A stretch of 64,000 nt of DNA from an uncultured Flavobacteriaceae bacterium (GTDB lineage: Bacteria > Bacteroidota > Bacteroidia > Flavobacteriales > Flavobacteriaceae), in the NCBI GenBank assembly GCA_943787295.1, contig CALSLW010000002.1:710189-774188 (forward strand), written 5' to 3'. Both the position numbers and the translations under genes were made by a program. Within the stretch, counting starts at the first letter, position 1; every line of letters starts with the position of its first letter. The notes beneath the pieces were generated by a model. That model saw only the letters and a program-made list of their open reading frames with translations, was not told the DNA's origin and did no database searches. Below are positions 62,540-64,000 of this stretch, one piece after another.

Positions 62540-63399
62540 TGTTTCACGTGGAACCAAAACACTCCTTTACCCTTATAGCAAAAACCAAAGATTATTTGGT
62601 TACAGGAAGCTCTTTCGAAGTGCGACTGGATCAGCAAACACAAATTGCCCACACCTACCCCCAACCAAGCGAGGACGAACTAGGGAAGTATTACGCATCA
62701 GAAGAATACATTTCTCACGGGAATAAAAAACGCTCTGTCATAGAACGCGTTTATGCTATAGCACAAAAGATTATGCTAAAGCAAAAGGAACAATGGCTTA
62801 CAAAACACAGCAAACAAAACAAACGCTATTTAGATTTTGGCTGTGGAACAGCCGCGCTTGTGCAACACCTTATTCAAAAAAACTGGGAAGCCTATGGTGT
62901 CGAGCCAAGCGAAAAAGCGCGCAATTTTTCGATAGTAAAAGAACGGCTCTACCCTAGTCTAGAAGAACTTCCTCAAAAAGATTTTGATGTTATTGCGCTA
63001 TGGCACGTTTTGGAACATCTATCAGACCCTGCTAAATCTCTCAAGGCATTTTATGATCGCTTAGATCATCAAGGCCATTTGTTTTTAGCCTTGCCTAACT
63101 TTAATTCTTATGACGCGAAGTATTATGAAAATTTTTGGGCTGCTTATGATGTGCCCAGACATCTCTGGCATTTTTCAACCAAAGGAATAATTGGATTGTG
63201 TGAAGAAAACGGCTTTGAGTTTGTCGAAAGTAAAGGCTTAGGGTTTGATGCATTTTACGTTAGCTATTTATCAGAACGGCACCAAAAAAACAAAGTTGCG
63301 TTTATCAAAGGAATGATAGTGGGTTGTTGGTCAAATCTTTTGGCCTTGTTTACCCAGGAGTATTCTTCAAAACTTTATGTCTTTAAAAAGAACACTTAA
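62539..63399 (+). CDS. Class I SAM-dependent methyltransferase
   Basis: A 286-residue methyltransferase. The N-terminal zinc-like segment is absent, and residues 1-85 contain a segment (EDELGKYYASEEYISH) seen in UbiG/Coq3-like fused proteins. The SAM-binding motif RYLDFGCGTAALVQHLIQKNWEAYGVEPSEKA lies near 98-130. The motif VIALWHVLEHLSDPAKSLKAF is the classic post-II block, followed by a C-terminal helical region. The substrate is unknown. The ATG overlaps the second parS site and the stop of mnmG by one base, giving FHVEP after the start Met. Confidence 0.88.
   Translation: MFHVEPKHSFTLIAKTKDYLVTGSSFEVRLDQQTQIAHTYPQPSEDELGKYYASEEYISHGNKKRSVIERVYAIAQKIMLKQKEQWLTKHSKQNKRYLDFGCGTAALVQHLIQKNWEAYGVEPSEKARNFSIVKERLYPSLEELPQKDFDVIALWHVLEHLSDPAKSLKAFYDRLDHQGHLFLALPNFNSYDAKYYENFWAAYDVPRHLWHFSTKGIIGLCEENGFEFVESKGLGFDAFYVSYLSERHQKNKVAFIKGMIVGCWSNLLALFTQEYSSKLYVFKKNT
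62540..62555. promoter_or_regulatory. parS-like site, one mismatch (ParB binding)
   Basis: TGTTTCACGTGGAACC differs from the palindromic consensus TGTTTCACGTGnAACA only in the last base. It begins on the last base of the mnmG stop codon and covers codons 1-6 of the methyltransferase. It is 1.9 kb from the exact site and in reverse orientation to it. Confidence 0.75.
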
Positions 63400-64000
63400 G
63401 ATTCTTTTACGTTTAATTGACGGCTTAGTTCTAAACAAAAATCTGAAAACAAGATTTTCCCATTTGCGTTTCTTTCAATCGCATAAATGGAGTCATTGAA
63501 TAGCTGGATTAGCGCCGCTATGTTTTTGCTGTTTACATAAGGCGCAAATTTTTCTAAAGAGAAGCTGTTCTTTGGTTGATAGGTTACAATATTCGGACTT
63601 TGATAAGAAACTAACATGGCTTGGCGAATAAACCCTAGTCCAAAGTGTAAAAACTGTTTTTGTAGTGGTCGTCCCATTTGGCCTAATTTATTGGCCCATT
63701 GCATAAGTTCAACCCCGATTGCTTTATTTCCACTCGCACGAAAAGCACAACGCAAACATTCGATCAATAAAGCTTCAATTTCTTGGGTGTGTGTAGAAGA
63801 AGACAATAAAGACAAAGCTGTTGCCCAGTTTCCTTCGGCTTCTACCGCCATGTTTTTTGCTTCTTGTCCAGAAACACCTTTTTCGATTAAGGCATTTTCA
63901 ATTATCGATGGCTTTATTGGCGGAAAAGGAACCATTTGGCACCTAGATCGAATCGTGCTGATAAGATCTTCGGCACTTTGTGCCACTAAAATAAAATAAG
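63396..64000 (-). CDS. holB: DNA polymerase III subunit delta' (holB), C-terminal part, runs off window
   Basis: Clamp-loader subunit. The frame continues to the last base, so the N-terminus is outside. Visible are FILVAQSAEDLISTIRSRCQMVPFPPI, the AAA+ sensor 1 and arginine-finger region (SRCQ), and the C-terminal helical domain (EGNWATALSLLSSS through the final QLNVKES). At least 200 residues are present of the usual about 380. The apparent GTG start within is not a real start. It converges on the methyltransferase gene with a four-base overlap. Confidence 0.88.
   Translation of the reverse strand, partial: YFILVAQSAEDLISTIRSRCQMVPFPPIKPSIIENALIEKGVSGQEAKNMAVEAEGNWATALSLLSSSTHTQEIEALLIECLRCAFRASGNKAIGVELMQWANKLGQMGRPLQKQFLHFGLGFIRQAMLVSYQSPNIVTYQPKNSFSLEKFAPYVNSKNIAALIQLFNDSIYAIERNANGKILFSDFCLELSRQLNVKES

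Overview
The window comes from a chromosome of a member of the Bacteroidota, almost certainly a marine-type Flavobacteriaceae. The evidence is the gliding-motility gene order mutY-ssb-gldE-gldD, a PorP/SprF-like type IX secretion protein, an atpD-atpC pair standing apart from other ATP synthase genes, a very short epsilon subunit, low GC content, and repeated TAnnTTTG promoter -7 elements with few Shine-Dalgarno sequences. Almost everything is chromosomal housekeeping. I saw no prophage, insertion sequence, CRISPR array or toxin-antitoxin locus.

Layout. 0-9 kb: end of atpD, atpC, a TonB-dependent receptor, recX, RNase G, a 29-residue ribosomal-type basic protein, HU, then mutY-ssb-gldE-gldD. 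9-24.6 kb: metabolite exporters, a two-subunit M16 protease, thiolase, a half-length PorP-like protein, a deletion-broken NAD(P)-binding oxidoreductase, a low-molecular-weight phosphatase, hotdog thioesterase, 3-hydroxyacyl-CoA dehydrogenase, electron transfer flavoprotein (etfBA), galM and an AhpD-like protein. Thiolase, hydroxyacyl-CoA dehydrogenase and ETF suggest beta-oxidation or short-chain acyl-CoA turnover. 25-30 kb: a sulfur module made of a Crp/Fnr regulator, SulP transporter, CstB-like persulfide dioxygenase-rhodanese and two half-size YeeE/YedE channels, with a perfect 16-bp palindrome placed like a class II activator site. 30-45 kb: CaCA exchanger, DUF2452, CAP protein, rbfA, a LolC/E-type permease, dusB, a MauE-thioredoxin fusion, lepA, rmuC, acetyltransferases, and an overlapping USP-SulP-SMP30-MBL operon.

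45-54 kb: M1 aminopeptidase, rnpA, a sterol-desaturase-like hydroxylase and RNase R are all frameshifted (nine single-base shifts by my reading), while the lipoproteins, SCO, thioredoxin-TPR, ElaA and RpiB genes between them are intact. Because rnpA is normally essential, consensus errors are at least as likely as real gene decay.

52-64 kb looks origin-proximal. The only long intergenic gap, between rpiB and rnr, is AT-rich and holds two perfect and two near-perfect DnaA-box matches. Two ParB-binding parS sequences (one exact, one with a single mismatch) sit at either end of mnmG, 8-10 kb away. The rest of this part holds tRNA-Cys, folB, glnS, an SPFH protein, gltX, ybeY, a methyltransferase and the start of holB at the window edge.
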